Source: Streptomyces sp. M92 (GTDB lineage: Bacteria > Actinomycetota > Actinomycetes > Streptomycetales > Streptomycetaceae). Taken from it: DNA of 64,000 nucleotides. Location: the NCBI RefSeq assembly GCF_028473745.1, contig NZ_CP101137.1, positions 5,704,001-5,768,000 of the forward strand, read 5' to 3'. A program made the translations under genes and the position numbers. This document shows positions 17,160-26,186 of this stretch, in pieces (position 1 is the first letter of the stretch; the number at the start of each line of letters is the position of its first letter). The notes under the pieces are model-generated. The model was not told the origin of the DNA and made no database searches. It worked only from the letters and a program-made list of their open reading frames with translations.

Positions 17160-17502
17160 TCTCACTCGCCGCGCCGATCTGCAGTGGGTGGTCAGCCGGT
17201 TCGCCGCCCTCTGCCGCACGCTGCTCGCCGAGTGCGCGGCAGGGGGCGAGTACCCGGTCAACGGCCAGGTGGGGATCCGCGTGACCGGCCTGGAAGACCC
17301 GTCCGTGTGGAGTGGTCGAAGGGCTGGGCCCGCACCGAGACAGCCGCGTGGTCCGACCCGGACGTCCTCACACGGGCTGGCCCCGAAGCAAGCCCTGCGC
17401 GCCGGAGGCGGTCCGGGCTGGGACGAGGCGGTCGCGATCCCGCACCGGCTCGATCCGTACCACGTGGTCTCCACCCCCTTCCTCGACGCGCTGCCGCGCT
17501 GA
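17160..17502 (+). pseudogene. Frameshifted gene of unknown function
   Basis: Plus-strand residues WVVSRFAALCRTLLAECAAG, NGQVGIRVTGLEDPS, then in a second frame WSKGWARTETAAWSDPD, and back in the first frame RLDPYHVVSTPFLDALPR to the stop at 17502. The pieces read like one actinobacterial hypothetical protein with at least two indels. Confidence 0.45.
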
Positions 17503-17826
17503 AACGGGCAGGCGGGGGCAGCCCGGTGTGAACACCGGGCGCGAGAGGGACCTCACCTCGCGTCTTCGGGGCTCGGCTGGTGGCACTCGCGGGTGCTGAG
17601 CCCTGTCCGGTCTCGGCCCGGTGCTGTGGGAATTCGCGTGATCGCCTCGGTACTGGCGATCGTCGCGAGCGTGACACGGCTCATTGAACCGGGCCCCGCC
17701 TGACCGGCCGTGCGGTCACGGCACGCCGGCCCCGCGGCAGGACTCCGGCGCGTGACGATTCCGCGGCGCGGAGTCTCTTGCGAACCACCTCACGAAGGGC
17801 CTGCTCAGCCGCTGCCGAGAGAGACG

Positions 17827-18510
17827 TCAAGCGCTCGCGGTCTCGTCCGGGTGGAGGGCGTCGAGGACGAGAGTGAGGCCGAAGGTGAACTCGTCGGCGT
17901 AGTCGTAGCCGGGCCGGAGAACGTGCTCGGCAGCCAGTTCGGTGAGGTGGGGGTAGGTGTCGGCTGGCATGTTGCGCAAGATGGCGGCAGCGGCCTCGTA
18001 CTGTTCCGCCGCGCCGGTGAACGGCAGGCTCAGCTCCTGCAGCACGAAGCCGTAGAGGTAGCTGTCGATCAGCGAGATGGCGTGTGCGGCCATGGAGACG
18101 GAGAAGCCCGCGGCGCGCAACGCCCCGATGACGGCGTCGTGGTGGCGCAGGGTCGCAGGGCCGGGCTGGGCGCGTGAGTCCATCAGACCGATGGCCCACG
18201 GATGACGTCGGAGGACGGCACGGGCGGAAACAGCCCGGTGGCGCATGGCGCTCCTCCACTCCGTGTCGCGCGGCGGCAGGTCGATCTCACTGAAGACCAC
18301 GTCCACCATGCCGTCGAGGATGTCCTTTCTGCCCTTCACGTGGTGATAGAGCGACATCGCCTCGACTCCCAGAGGTTCGGCGACGGCCCGCATGGTGAGT
18401 GCGGCCGCCCCCTTTTCGTCGGCCACCGCCACCGCCGTACGAATCACGCGCTCGCGACTGAGCGGGACGCGCGCCGACGTCGCGCGCCGGCTCTTGCCTC
18501 CCTCGCGCAT
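17827..18510 (-). CDS. TetR-family regulator
   Basis: A 227-residue repressor. LSRERVIRTAVAVADEKGAA, LTMRAVAEPLGVEAMSLYHH and VKGRKDILDGMVD are the TetR HTH (residues ~17-63) of the group with a tetracycline-repressor-like C-terminal domain; the ligand domain is helical (residues ~80-220). It is divergent from the NAD(P)-binding protein gene, with overlapping GTAAGG/CCTTAC repeats between them, so it probably controls both itself and that gene. Confidence 0.92.
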   Translation of the reverse strand: MREGGKSRRATSARVPLSRERVIRTAVAVADEKGAAALTMRAVAEPLGVEAMSLYHHVKGRKDILDGMVDVVFSEIDLPPRDTEWRSAMRHRAVSARAVLRRHPWAIGLMDSRAQPGPATLRHHDAVIGALRAAGFSVSMAAHAISLIDSYLYGFVLQELSLPFTGAAEQYEAAAAILRNMPADTYPHLTELAAEHVLRPGYDYADEFTFGLTLVLDALHPDETASA

Positions 18511-18540
18511 CCGGCCCTCCCCTTCCGTTCCCTTGACCGT

Positions 18541-18580
18541 CTTATGGTGTAAGGCTACCTTGCCTTACAAGGTAAGGCTG
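18541..18580. promoter_or_regulatory. Overlapping inverted repeats, probable TetR operator
   Basis: GTAAGG at 18549-18554, CCTTAC at 18563-18568 and GTAAGG at 18572-18577 form two inverted repeats sharing the central half-site (spacers 8 and 3 bases). They lie 25 bases before the NAD(P)-binding gene and 38 bases before the TetR start, where they would block both promoters. Confidence 0.75.
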
Positions 18581-18604
18581 AGGGGTCGGCGAAGGGAACG
18601 CGGC

Positions 18605-19330
<726 letters not shown>

Positions 19331-19391
19331 CACACGCACCCGTAACGGGAGGAGGCAAGGAAGTGAGGACGGTCTAGTCGGGTGAAGTGGT

Positions 19392-19660
19392 TCATGGCGG
19401 TGTTCCCGTCAGGGTGTGTGTGATGTGGTCGTTGATGCGGGGCAGCCGGTCGGGCCGCGCATTGTCGAGGAGGTGGTCGCCGTGCGGGACGGACAGGTAG
19501 GTGCCGTGCGGCGCCAGACGGGCCGGCGACTCGCCGTTCGTCACGCGGGTACGACGTCCCGACCACCGTCCACTACGAGCAGCGGGGCCGCGCTGCAGCC
19601 GTCTCCGGTGCGCAGTAAGGACAGCCCCCAGTCGGCTTCTCCAAGCGCATAGTCGAACAC
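19392..19660 (-). pseudogene. C-terminal remnant of an alpha/beta hydrolase
   Basis: The minus strand reads ADWGLSLLRTGDG and APLLVVDGGRDVVPA, then after a one-base shift NGESPARLAPHGTYLSVPHG and DHLLDNARPDRLPRINDHIT. These are the strand carrying the catalytic Asp and the loop with the catalytic His (DGDH-like, here HGDH) of alpha/beta hydrolases. The nucleophile half is missing. Confidence 0.65.
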
Positions 19661-19740
19661 GTTCAGAGAGTTTGGCAAGGTGGCTTCCCGCAGCCCCTTC
19701 CTGTCGGTTGACCGACGCGGGCTGGGGGCGGGAGGGGCTG

Positions 19741-20249
19741 ATGGCCGGTAGAAGCAGGCTGCGTGCGTGGGTAGCAGCCCTTGGCAGCTTGATGGTCATG
19801 CTGACCGTTCTGACTGCATGTGCGGGTCCCTACCAGTACTACGAGGCAACAGGGCTCCACAACGCCACAGCGGCCGAAGTCGCCGGGAGCTGGGAGAACG
19901 TCGAGGGGACCCGCGTGGTGCTCCGCGAAGACGGGTCGGCCCTTCTCGAAAAACTCGACGGGCAGGACTTCGACTTCGAGGACGGCTGGAGTCTCTCCGG
20001 TGCGGGAACCTGGCAACTGACCGACGACGACGGCTGACAGGCCGTCCGGCTCGCACTGACGACCCGGACCCGCGCCGAGAGACGCTTCCGCGTGACTGCG
20101 GCCGGCCCCTCGGCTCCGGAGCCCCGTCGACGTACTCGTGGCCTTTCTTCGTGGACCGCGACGAGCACGATGGGCTGGTGCTGTTCTTCATGTACGGCGA
20201 TCCGGACGTCGGGAACATCTACGTGATGACGCGCGAGACAGAGTCATAG
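19741..20249 (+). pseudogene. Lipoprotein gene with nonsense and frameshift lesions
   Basis: From ATG 19741: basic start, hydrophobic core and lipobox LTAC (about residues 24-27), so a secreted lipid-anchored protein. Then AAEVAGSWENVEGTRVVLRE and GAGTWQLTDDDG, and a TGA at 20035-20037 where a Trp codon would fit (the same frame continues QAVRLALTT). A later frameshift puts the natural-looking end (STYSWPFFVDRDEHDGLVLF, FMYGDPDVGNIYVM) in another frame, stopping at 20249. Its 3' end abuts an IS5 fragment. A truncated 98-residue lipoprotein could still be made. Confidence 0.7.
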
Positions 20250-20596
20250 CCATTCGTTGATCGCTGCGACCAGCACGGTCGCCTCGAAACGGACGGGGAG
20301 CTTGTCGTACCGCGTGGTGACAGCCCGGTTCCTCTTGAGGCGGCTGAATCCGCGCTCAACGGCATGGCGCTGCCGGTAGTCGACCAGATCGAAGCGCGGC
20401 GGTCGGCCGCCGCGGGAGCCGAGCTTCCGGCGGTTGCGCGCCTGGTCGGTCTTGTCCGGGATGGCGCAGCGGATCCCGCGACGGCGGGGTAGGCCCGGTT
20501 CCTGCGGGAGATGTATGCCTTGTCGGCCCGCACGCGGTCGGGGCGGACGCGAGGCCGGCCCAACCGCGTGCGGGGCACGCGGACCTTCTCCAGCAC
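20244..20596 (-). mobile_element. IS5-family transposase C-terminal fragment
   Basis: The minus strand reads VRADKAYISRRNRAYPAVAG, then after a frameshift ARNRRKLGSRGGRPPRFD, RQRHAVERGFSRLKRNRAVT and RFEATVLVAAINEWL to the stop at 20244. It is the third catalytic region of an IS5-group transposase. Its 5' side joins directly to the flavin reductase fragment. Confidence 0.85.
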
Positions 20597-21005
20597 GGGT
20601 TCGCAGCACGTCGCGCAGGCCGGTGGCCGCCAGCACCCGGCGCGCCGTCAGCGGGCAGCCATCGGCCATTGTGACGGCGAAGCGCAGGTCACCGTCGGCC
20701 GTGGGTGCGGCGGGTTCGGCTGCGGCCACCTCCCCGAGGACGACCTGACCGCCGTACTCGCGTGCCTGTTCGCGTCCGCGCCTGAGGATCTCGATCAGCG
20801 GGGCGCCGTCCAGGACGATGGAGCCGTGCATGGCTGTTGCGGGTGCGTTCCGCGGGGCCCCGCTGTCGATGACGACGACCGAGCGGCGCGAGTGGGCCAG
20901 CATCAGGGTGCCGTTCAGGCCCGCTGCGCCGCCGCCGATCACCACGACGTCGACGAGGTCGGTGGGCAGTAGGTCGCTCTCGTAGTGGGAGGTCTGCGCA
21001 GACAT
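20597..21005 (-). pseudogene. Thioredoxin-reductase-like FAD oxidoreductase, 3' truncated
   Basis: Starts MSAQTSHYESDLLPTDL at 21005. The FAD-binding VDVVVIGGGAAGLNGTLMLA and VVVIDSGAPRNAPATAMHG are intact, and the sequence runs to ARRVLAATGLRDVLR (residue ~136). Here family members continue into the NAD(P) domain with the CxxC or its equivalent, but the sequence switches to IS5. It faces the XRE-cupin regulator across 37 bases; in Streptomyces this pair often occurs together, so the regulator probably once controlled it. Confidence 0.8.
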
Positions 21006-21042
21006 GTCGGGCATGCTGCATGCGCGGCATAGCATGCTGCGT
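21006..21042. promoter_or_regulatory. 37-bp divergent control region with direct repeats
   Basis: Only 37 bases separate the ATG of the truncated flavin reductase (minus) and the ATG of the XRE regulator (plus). GCATGCTGC occurs twice, at 21011-21019 and 21032-21040, 21 bp (two helical turns) apart. There is no room for a normal leader plus ribosome binding site, so the regulator mRNA may be leaderless. The repeats are candidate binding sites for the regulator. Confidence 0.55.
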
Positions 21043-21657
21043 ATGACGCAAGAAGATGGGCAGCTGGACAGCCTCGTACGCAGACGGATCCGCGCGCTGC
21101 GCGTCGCACAGGGCTGGTCGCTGGAGGAACTGGCGGGCCGGGCCAACCTCAGCCAGTCCTCGCTGAGCCGCATCGAGAACGGTCAGCGCCGCCTCGCCCT
21201 GGACCAGCTGGTCACCCTCGCCCGCGCCCTGGACACCACCTTGGACCAGCTCGTGGAGAACGCCGCCGATGACGTCGTCATCAGCCCGATGATCGACGGC
21301 GCCCACGGCCTGATGCGCTGGCCCATAAAGGGCGACCCCGGCATGAGCGTGATGCGTCAGCGGATGACCGACCCGCCGCCCGACAACCCGGCCCGCATGC
21401 GCGCTCACCCCGGCCACGAATGGGTGGTGGTGCTGTCCGGTACCGCCATCCTCATGCTGGGCGGCCGGCGCTTTCGCATCGAGACCAACCAGGCCGCCGA
21501 GTTCCCCACCATGATGCCGCACGCCATCGGAGCCGAGGGCGGACCCTGCGAGATCATGGGCATCTTCGACCGCGACGCCCGCCGCGGCCACCAGAAGGAC
21601 GCCGGCTCCGACGCCTCCGCGACCGACAGCGGAGGCGCCCAGGGCTCCTGCGCATAG
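21043..21657 (+). CDS. XRE-family regulator with C-terminal cupin
   Basis: A 204-residue protein. The N-terminal HTH (LVRRRIRALRVAQGWSLEEL, ANLSQSSLSRIENGQRRLAL, residues ~9-60) is XRE type; the C-terminal cupin (HPGHEWVVVLSGTAILMLGG, RIETNQAAEFPTMMPHAIGA, residues ~120-180) probably binds a small ligand or metal (H in MMPHAI). Start ATG 21043 removes an unlikely 13-residue extension. Upstream it faces a truncated flavin reductase gene, and 130 bases downstream lies a methyltransferase on the same strand. Confidence 0.9.
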   Translation: MTQEDGQLDSLVRRRIRALRVAQGWSLEELAGRANLSQSSLSRIENGQRRLALDQLVTLARALDTTLDQLVENAADDVVISPMIDGAHGLMRWPIKGDPGMSVMRQRMTDPPPDNPARMRAHPGHEWVVVLSGTAILMLGGRRFRIETNQAAEFPTMMPHAIGAEGGPCEIMGIFDRDARRGHQKDAGSDASATDSGGAQGSCA

Positions 21658-21787
21658 CGGGCCGCAGTCGAGCTGAAGGCCCACGTGCGGTGGGCGATGT
21701 TGCGTCGCGGGCAGTACAGCAAGCCACCTTCTTGCGCGTTGCGCAAGCACGTGTGCTGACCGCGCATGGCGGGCCTACGGTGGAGCC

Positions 21788-22678
21788 ATGCACCACACGC
21801 ATCAGCACACCCACCACGGCAACAGCGGTCACCAGCTCGACCATGCACATGACGGCCACCACGAGCACAGCGACAGCGGTCAGGCGGAGATCCTCGACCT
21901 GGACGCCGAGGTGCTCGCCGAGCACACAGCGTCCATTACCGCCTGGCTGCCGCTGCGGGAGCAGCCGCGGCAGATCGTGGACCTGGGCTGCGGGACCGGC
22001 GCGGGAACCTTCGCGCTCCTCGAGCGATTCCCGGACGCGCACATCACCGCGGTCGACACCTCGGCCGAGCACCTCCAGCTCCTGCGCGAGAAGGCGTGCG
22101 CCCGCGGTGTCCAGGGACGGGTACGGACCGTGCAAGCCGACCTCGACAACGATGACTGGCCCGACCTCGGCAGGCCGGACCTGGTGTGGGCCTCGGCCTC
22201 GATGCACCACATGAACCATCCCCACAGCGCACTGCGCAACGTCCGCCGGCTACTCGCCCCCGGCGCCCTCTTCGCCGTCGTCGAGCTCGCGGGCGTCCCC
22301 CGCTTCCTGCCCGCCCACGCCCCGGAGAGCCGGCCCGGCCTCGAAGAGCGCGCCCACGCCGCGACCGGCAGCTTCCATGCCGGACACGTACCGCATCGCG
22401 GCGCAGACTGGGGCCCGATGCTGACCGCCGCCGGCTTCACCGTCGAGGACGAACGCACCCTCACCGTCAATATCGAAGGAGCGCGCAGCGAAGCGATCGG
22501 CCGCTACGCCTACGGCGTCTTGCAACGCATCCGCAGCGTCGCCGCCCCCGCTCTCAGCCCGGAGGATCTCGCCGCGCTCGACGAGCTCCTGGACACCAGC
22601 AGTGCGACCAGTCTTCTGCACCGCGAGGATCTCGCCGTTCGCACCGAGCGCACGGTCTGGGCCGCCCGCCCCGCCTGA
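21788..22678 (+). CDS. SAM-dependent methyltransferase with histidine-rich N-terminus
   Basis: A 296-residue class I methyltransferase. Motif I is IVDLGCGTGAGTFALLERFP (residues ~62-81), the acidic loop is ITAVDTSAEHLQLLREKA, and the DLVWASASMHHMNHP and LLAPGALFAVVEL segments follow. The first 30 residues contain about a dozen histidines (MHHTHQHTHHGN, then HAHDGHHEHSDSG), suggesting metal binding, which is unusual for this fold. Substrate unknown. A hairpin just after the stop (22683-22701) suggests it ends its transcription unit. Confidence 0.9.
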   Translation: MHHTHQHTHHGNSGHQLDHAHDGHHEHSDSGQAEILDLDAEVLAEHTASITAWLPLREQPRQIVDLGCGTGAGTFALLERFPDAHITAVDTSAEHLQLLREKACARGVQGRVRTVQADLDNDDWPDLGRPDLVWASASMHHMNHPHSALRNVRRLLAPGALFAVVELAGVPRFLPAHAPESRPGLEERAHAATGSFHAGHVPHRGADWGPMLTAAGFTVEDERTLTVNIEGARSEAIGRYAYGVLQRIRSVAAPALSPEDLAALDELLDTSSATSLLHREDLAVRTERTVWAARPA

Positions 22679-22682
22679 CCCG

Positions 22683-22701
22683 GGCTGCCCACCGGGCAGC
22701 C
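22683..22701 (+). terminator. Terminator-like hairpin after the methyltransferase
   Basis: GGCTGCCC at 22683-22690 and GGGCAGCC at 22694-22701 form an 8-bp perfect stem with an ACC loop, starting five bases after the methyltransferase stop. Confidence 0.7.
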
Positions 22702-22817
22702 TCAGCACCCGATTGCTTGCCTCACGCACAATCACCGCCTGCGCAGTGCCATGCGTTTCGTCGGGCTGATCGACTACGCCCGCGCAGTCCCGCTCGCTGC
22801 GAGGCGGGTTGGGCTCG

Positions 22818-23684
22818 CTAGCCGTCCTTCGCCAGACTCTGCGGTGTCTCATGAGGCAGCGGGACGGCTCCCGCCCGGCACTCGTCATTCGAGCGGGTAC
22901 TGGCCGGTTCGATGCAGGGCATGGGGCGGTGATGGTGCCGGGTACGCAGGAGGAAGACGACCGCGGCCAGGGCGCTGGTCGCGATGAACCATGTGAGGGC
23001 GCGGGCGGAGCAGGCGAGAGAAGGCGTGGAGGTGAACGCGGAGGCAAGAGCTGCCTGGGCGGGACCGTACAGCGGCAGGGCCGTCAAGCCGGTCTGGTCT
23101 CCCGCTGGGTTGGAGACGGGGCTTTGCATACCGACGTCGATCAGCGTGGCCATGACCACGACGAAGAAGCCTTCCAGTTCGCCTCTCAGCAGGAAGCCGG
23201 CCATGAGGCCCAGCCCGCCGTACGCGAGGACCGCCGCGGCCAGTGCGGCGGCGACCGCCCATGGTTGGGCCAGCGGCCAGGACAGGAGCAGCAGACCAGT
23301 TGCGTAGCAGGTCAGGGCTGCGGTGATCAAGAGCAGGGCGATGAGCTTGGCGGCAAGCAGGTGGGAACGGGGGTAGCCGGCGAGAACCAGGCGCTGGTCC
23401 ATGTCCCGGGCGCTGAAGGTTGCCATGAACATCATGAAGCCGGCGATGACGGTGACGGCGTGCAGAGCGCTGGAGATCTGGATCGTGCGGTTCATCGAAG
23501 CGGTCACTTCGGTGCCGAGTGCGCTGGTATGGAAGATGATGCTCTTGTCCAGGGCGGTCGCGCGGACCACGTAAATCCAGGTGGGAATGAAAAATGCGGT
23601 CATGCCCATAGCCAGACGGTTTCGCAGGTGGCCCGTCAGGGTGAAGCCGAGAGCGACGGTGAATGCGGTCCAGTGGTGCCTCAT
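22818..23684 (-). CDS. ABC transporter permease
   Basis: A 288-residue membrane protein with about six helices, e.g. VTVIAGFMMFMATFSAR, LIALLLITAALTCYATGLLL and AVAAALAAAVLAYGGLGLM. The layout (two N-terminal helices, ARDMDQRLVLAGYPRSHLLA cytoplasmic loop) fits the ABC-2 export permease type. Its start overlaps the upstream ATPase stop as ATGA (23681-23684), so both subunits are made together. The C-terminal ~35 residues are polar. Substrate unknown; ABC-2 systems usually export drugs, lipids or glycans. Confidence 0.88.
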   Translation of the reverse strand: MRHHWTAFTVALGFTLTGHLRNRLAMGMTAFFIPTWIYVVRATALDKSIIFHTSALGTEVTASMNRTIQISSALHAVTVIAGFMMFMATFSARDMDQRLVLAGYPRSHLLAAKLIALLLITAALTCYATGLLLLSWPLAQPWAVAAALAAAVLAYGGLGLMAGFLLRGELEGFFVVVMATLIDVGMQSPVSNPAGDQTGLTALPLYGPAQAALASAFTSTPSLACSARALTWFIATSALAAVVFLLRTRHHHRPMPCIEPASTRSNDECRAGAVPLPHETPQSLAKDG

Positions 23685-24304
23685 CGCGTCGCGGCCTCCG
23701 CGTGCAGTCGCCCCTCGCGCAGGTGGTGGATGGTGTCGAAATGGTGGAGGTCGTGCACGAGGTGCGAGACCACGACCACGGCCTGGCCCCGGCTGCGCAG
23801 CCGTCCTGCCAGGTGCCAGAAGCGCTGGTGGGTGTCCCAGTCGAAGCCCTGATAGGGCTCGTCGAGTACCAGCAGCGGTGGGTCATGCATGAGTGCCAGG
23901 GCCAGGTTGAGTTTCTGGCGGGTCCCGCCGCTGAGTTCTCCCGCTCGAGTGCGTCGTTCGGCGTCAAATCCGAGCAGGTCCACCAGTTCCCAGGCGTAGT
24001 GAAGGTCCGGTAGCCGGTGGGCGACCTGGAACAGCCGCAGATGCTGCGCGACGGTCAGCATGTCGTTGATCACCGACCTTTGCGGGCAGTAGCCGATCGT
24101 GCCGAGGCGCCGGACCGTTCCGCGGTCGGGCGCCAGCATCCCGACGGCGATGCGGAGCAGTGTGCTCTTCCCCGATCCGTTCTCCCCTACCACTCCGGTG
24201 AGCGTGCCTGCCGCCACGGTGAAGTCGATGCCCCGAAGCACGGAGCGCCGACCGTACGCCTTGTGCACGGCGTCGATATGCAGCCGGGTGGCGGCTGGTC
24301 CCAT
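23681..24304 (-). CDS. ABC transporter ATPase
   Basis: A 207-residue nucleotide-binding subunit. Walker A GVVGENGSGKST, signature LSGGTRQKLNLALAL, Walker B LLVLDEPYQGFD and the H-loop VVVVSHLVHD are all present. Start ATG at 24304 is chosen because GAGGAG lies six bases upstream and the conserved LHIDAVHKAYGRRSVLRGID follows; the longer frame to 24406 adds unlikely residues. Short for the family (no C-terminal extension). Coupled by a 4-base overlap to the permease. Confidence 0.93.
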   Translation of the reverse strand: MGPAATRLHIDAVHKAYGRRSVLRGIDFTVAAGTLTGVVGENGSGKSTLLRIAVGMLAPDRGTVRRLGTIGYCPQRSVINDMLTVAQHLRLFQVAHRLPDLHYAWELVDLLGFDAERRTRAGELSGGTRQKLNLALALMHDPPLLVLDEPYQGFDWDTHQRFWHLAGRLRSRGQAVVVVSHLVHDLHHFDTIHHLREGRLHAEAATR

Positions 24305-24366
24305 GCTGTTCTCCTCTGAGAAGGCGGACTTGTGTACAGCACAACGGCGGGAGACCACGCGGGGAT

Positions 24367-25014
24367 ATGCCCGACCGTGCAACTTCGCTGCGAACCGGTC
24401 GTTCACCGGTCGTGCTGATGATCACTGTGGAATACGACCGGACGTGGTGGGCGCGGCTGCTCAGCACGTGCTTCACCCCGCCGCTGCTGCCCGTGGTGAC
24501 CGGCGCCGCAGTCGGCTGGCACCTCACCCGGCCGCACCCCTACGGGCTGTTGTGGGGGCTGGGGGGAAGCGGAAGCTGGGCGCTGCTGTGTGCCGCTCTT
24601 GCCACCACGGGCACCCGCATGGGGTGGTGGCCGAGCCCCGTGCCCTCCCAGCGCGGGCAACGGTTGCTGCTGCTGGGCATGAGTCTCATCGCTGCGGCTG
24701 CCGTGTGGCTGGTCTGCGGCCACCTGGGCGCACCTCCGGCTCTGATGGCACTCGGCCGTACCGCCCTGCTCCTGACCACTTTGGTACTGGTCTGCACCTC
24801 GGCCAGCAACGTCTCCCTGCACACCAGTTCGGCCGCAGCCAGCATCACCCTCGTAACGCTCCAGGTGCACGTGTGGGGGGCCGTGCTCTATCCGCTCGTC
24901 GCAGCGATCGCCTGGTCCCGCCTGCACCTGCGTGTCCATACACCGGCACAGGTTCTCCTGGGAGCCGGTCTGGGCACCGCGGTATGCACGGCCACCGTGT
25001 ACCTACCGCTGTAA
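24367..25014 (+). CDS. PAP2-like (phosphatidic acid phosphatase superfamily) membrane protein
   Basis: Up to 215 residues with four to five transmembrane helices. SNVSLHTSSAAAS and the C-terminal SRLHLRVHTPAQVLLGAGLG correspond to the second and third phosphatase motifs of PAP2-type proteins (SxH region and SRxxLxxHTxxQ); the first KxxxxxxRP motif is not clear, so catalysis is uncertain. The start is ambiguous: ATG 24367 or ATG 24418, neither with a strong ribosome site. Divergent from the ABC ATPase. Members dephosphorylate lipid phosphates such as undecaprenyl or phosphatidyl phosphates. Confidence 0.75.
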   Translation: MPDRATSLRTGRSPVVLMITVEYDRTWWARLLSTCFTPPLLPVVTGAAVGWHLTRPHPYGLLWGLGGSGSWALLCAALATTGTRMGWWPSPVPSQRGQRLLLLGMSLIAAAAVWLVCGHLGAPPALMALGRTALLLTTLVLVCTSASNVSLHTSSAAASITLVTLQVHVWGAVLYPLVAAIAWSRLHLRVHTPAQVLLGAGLGTAVCTATVYLPL

Positions 25015-25127
25015 CCCGGCCCGTTCACACGCACGGCCGGATGCCGCCACCTCAGCCATCGCCGGCGTCTCCCCCCTGACCGGACCTGAGGCCGCCACTC
25101 TCTGTGGCGACCGTCGTTGAGCCTGAC

Positions 25128-26186
25128 ATGACTGACGATCAGCGGGCCCGGACCGTGGCTGATGCCTCCCCCGGACGCGATCCTGCCGTGGTTCCTCCGC
25201 CGTGGCTGCGCTGGGCCCGCCCGAGGGGCGGGTGGTCGCTGTCCCGGGTTCCCGACCTGTCCGGGCAGACGGCGGTGGTGACCGGCGCCGGCCGGGGAAT
25301 CGGGTTGGTGGCCGCTGAGTACCTGGCCCGCCACGGGGCTCACGTCCTCACGCTCTGCACCGCCGCAGAGGAGGAAGGACTCACGGCAGCGAGCGCCTTG
25401 CGGCAGCGAGTGCGCGGCGTGGACAACGTCCCGTGCGACTTGGCCGAGTTGGCGCAGGTACGACGAGCTGCCAGGGACATCTTCGGCCTGACCGCCGGGC
25501 GGCTGGACATCCTGGTCAACAACGCCGGGGTCGCCGCCCTGCCCCCCACCCGCAGCGCGGACGGCCACGAAGCCCACTTCGCCATCAACCACCTCGGCCA
25601 CTTCGCCCTCACCGGTCATCTGCTGCCGGCGCTACTCAACGCGCCCCAGCCACGGGTGGTGAACGTGACCTCGGTACTCCACTGGCTCGGCCGCTTCCGC
25701 CCCGACCAGGCGGCGACGCCACGCCGCTATCACCGATGGAAAGCGTACTTCGACTCGAAGCTGGCGAACCTGCTGTTCACCCGCGGCCTCCACGCCTTCG
25801 CCGAGGCCCGGGACCTGCCGCTGCGATCCATTGCCGTCCACCCCGGCCTGGTCAGTACCACCCTGGGCTCCCGCGCCCTGCGCGCAGACGCGCGCCACCT
25901 GGAAGCCCGTGTGCTGGAATGGATGCAAGCACGCTGGCACTCCCCGCAACAGGCAGCGCTGTCACTGCTGCGAGCCGCCACCGACCCGTGCATCGGCGGC
26001 GGCGACCTTCTCGGCCCCGGCGGCCGATGGGAGTGCTCCGGTCCACCCGTCCTCGCCCGAGCAGCGCGACGAGCCACCGATCCACGCGCCACCGAACGCC
26101 TGTGGCAACTGTCGCAACACCTGACAGGCCACCCCTTCCCCACCGACGGCCGAAGGCCGACCCGTGACCGTGGAGAGAACGAGTGA
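25128..26186 (+). CDS. Short-chain dehydrogenase/reductase
   Basis: About 352 residues from ATG 25128 (GTG 25104 possible). Cofactor motif TAVVTGAGRGIGLVAAEYLA, then ILVNNAGVA, the catalytic serine in VTSVLHW and the YxxxK pair in AYFDSKLANLLFTRG place it among WW-oxidoreductase/retinol-dehydrogenase-like SDRs. It is longer than the ~250-residue core, with N- and C-terminal extensions (ATERLWQLSQHLTGHPF). The stop overlaps the start of the nitroreductase-like gene (GTGA, 26183-26186), implying a shared pathway. Confidence 0.9.
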   Translation: MTDDQRARTVADASPGRDPAVVPPPWLRWARPRGGWSLSRVPDLSGQTAVVTGAGRGIGLVAAEYLARHGAHVLTLCTAAEEEGLTAASALRQRVRGVDNVPCDLAELAQVRRAARDIFGLTAGRLDILVNNAGVAALPPTRSADGHEAHFAINHLGHFALTGHLLPALLNAPQPRVVNVTSVLHWLGRFRPDQAATPRRYHRWKAYFDSKLANLLFTRGLHAFAEARDLPLRSIAVHPGLVSTTLGSRALRADARHLEARVLEWMQARWHSPQQAALSLLRAATDPCIGGGDLLGPGGRWECSGPPVLARAARRATDPRATERLWQLSQHLTGHPFPTDGRRPTRDRGENE

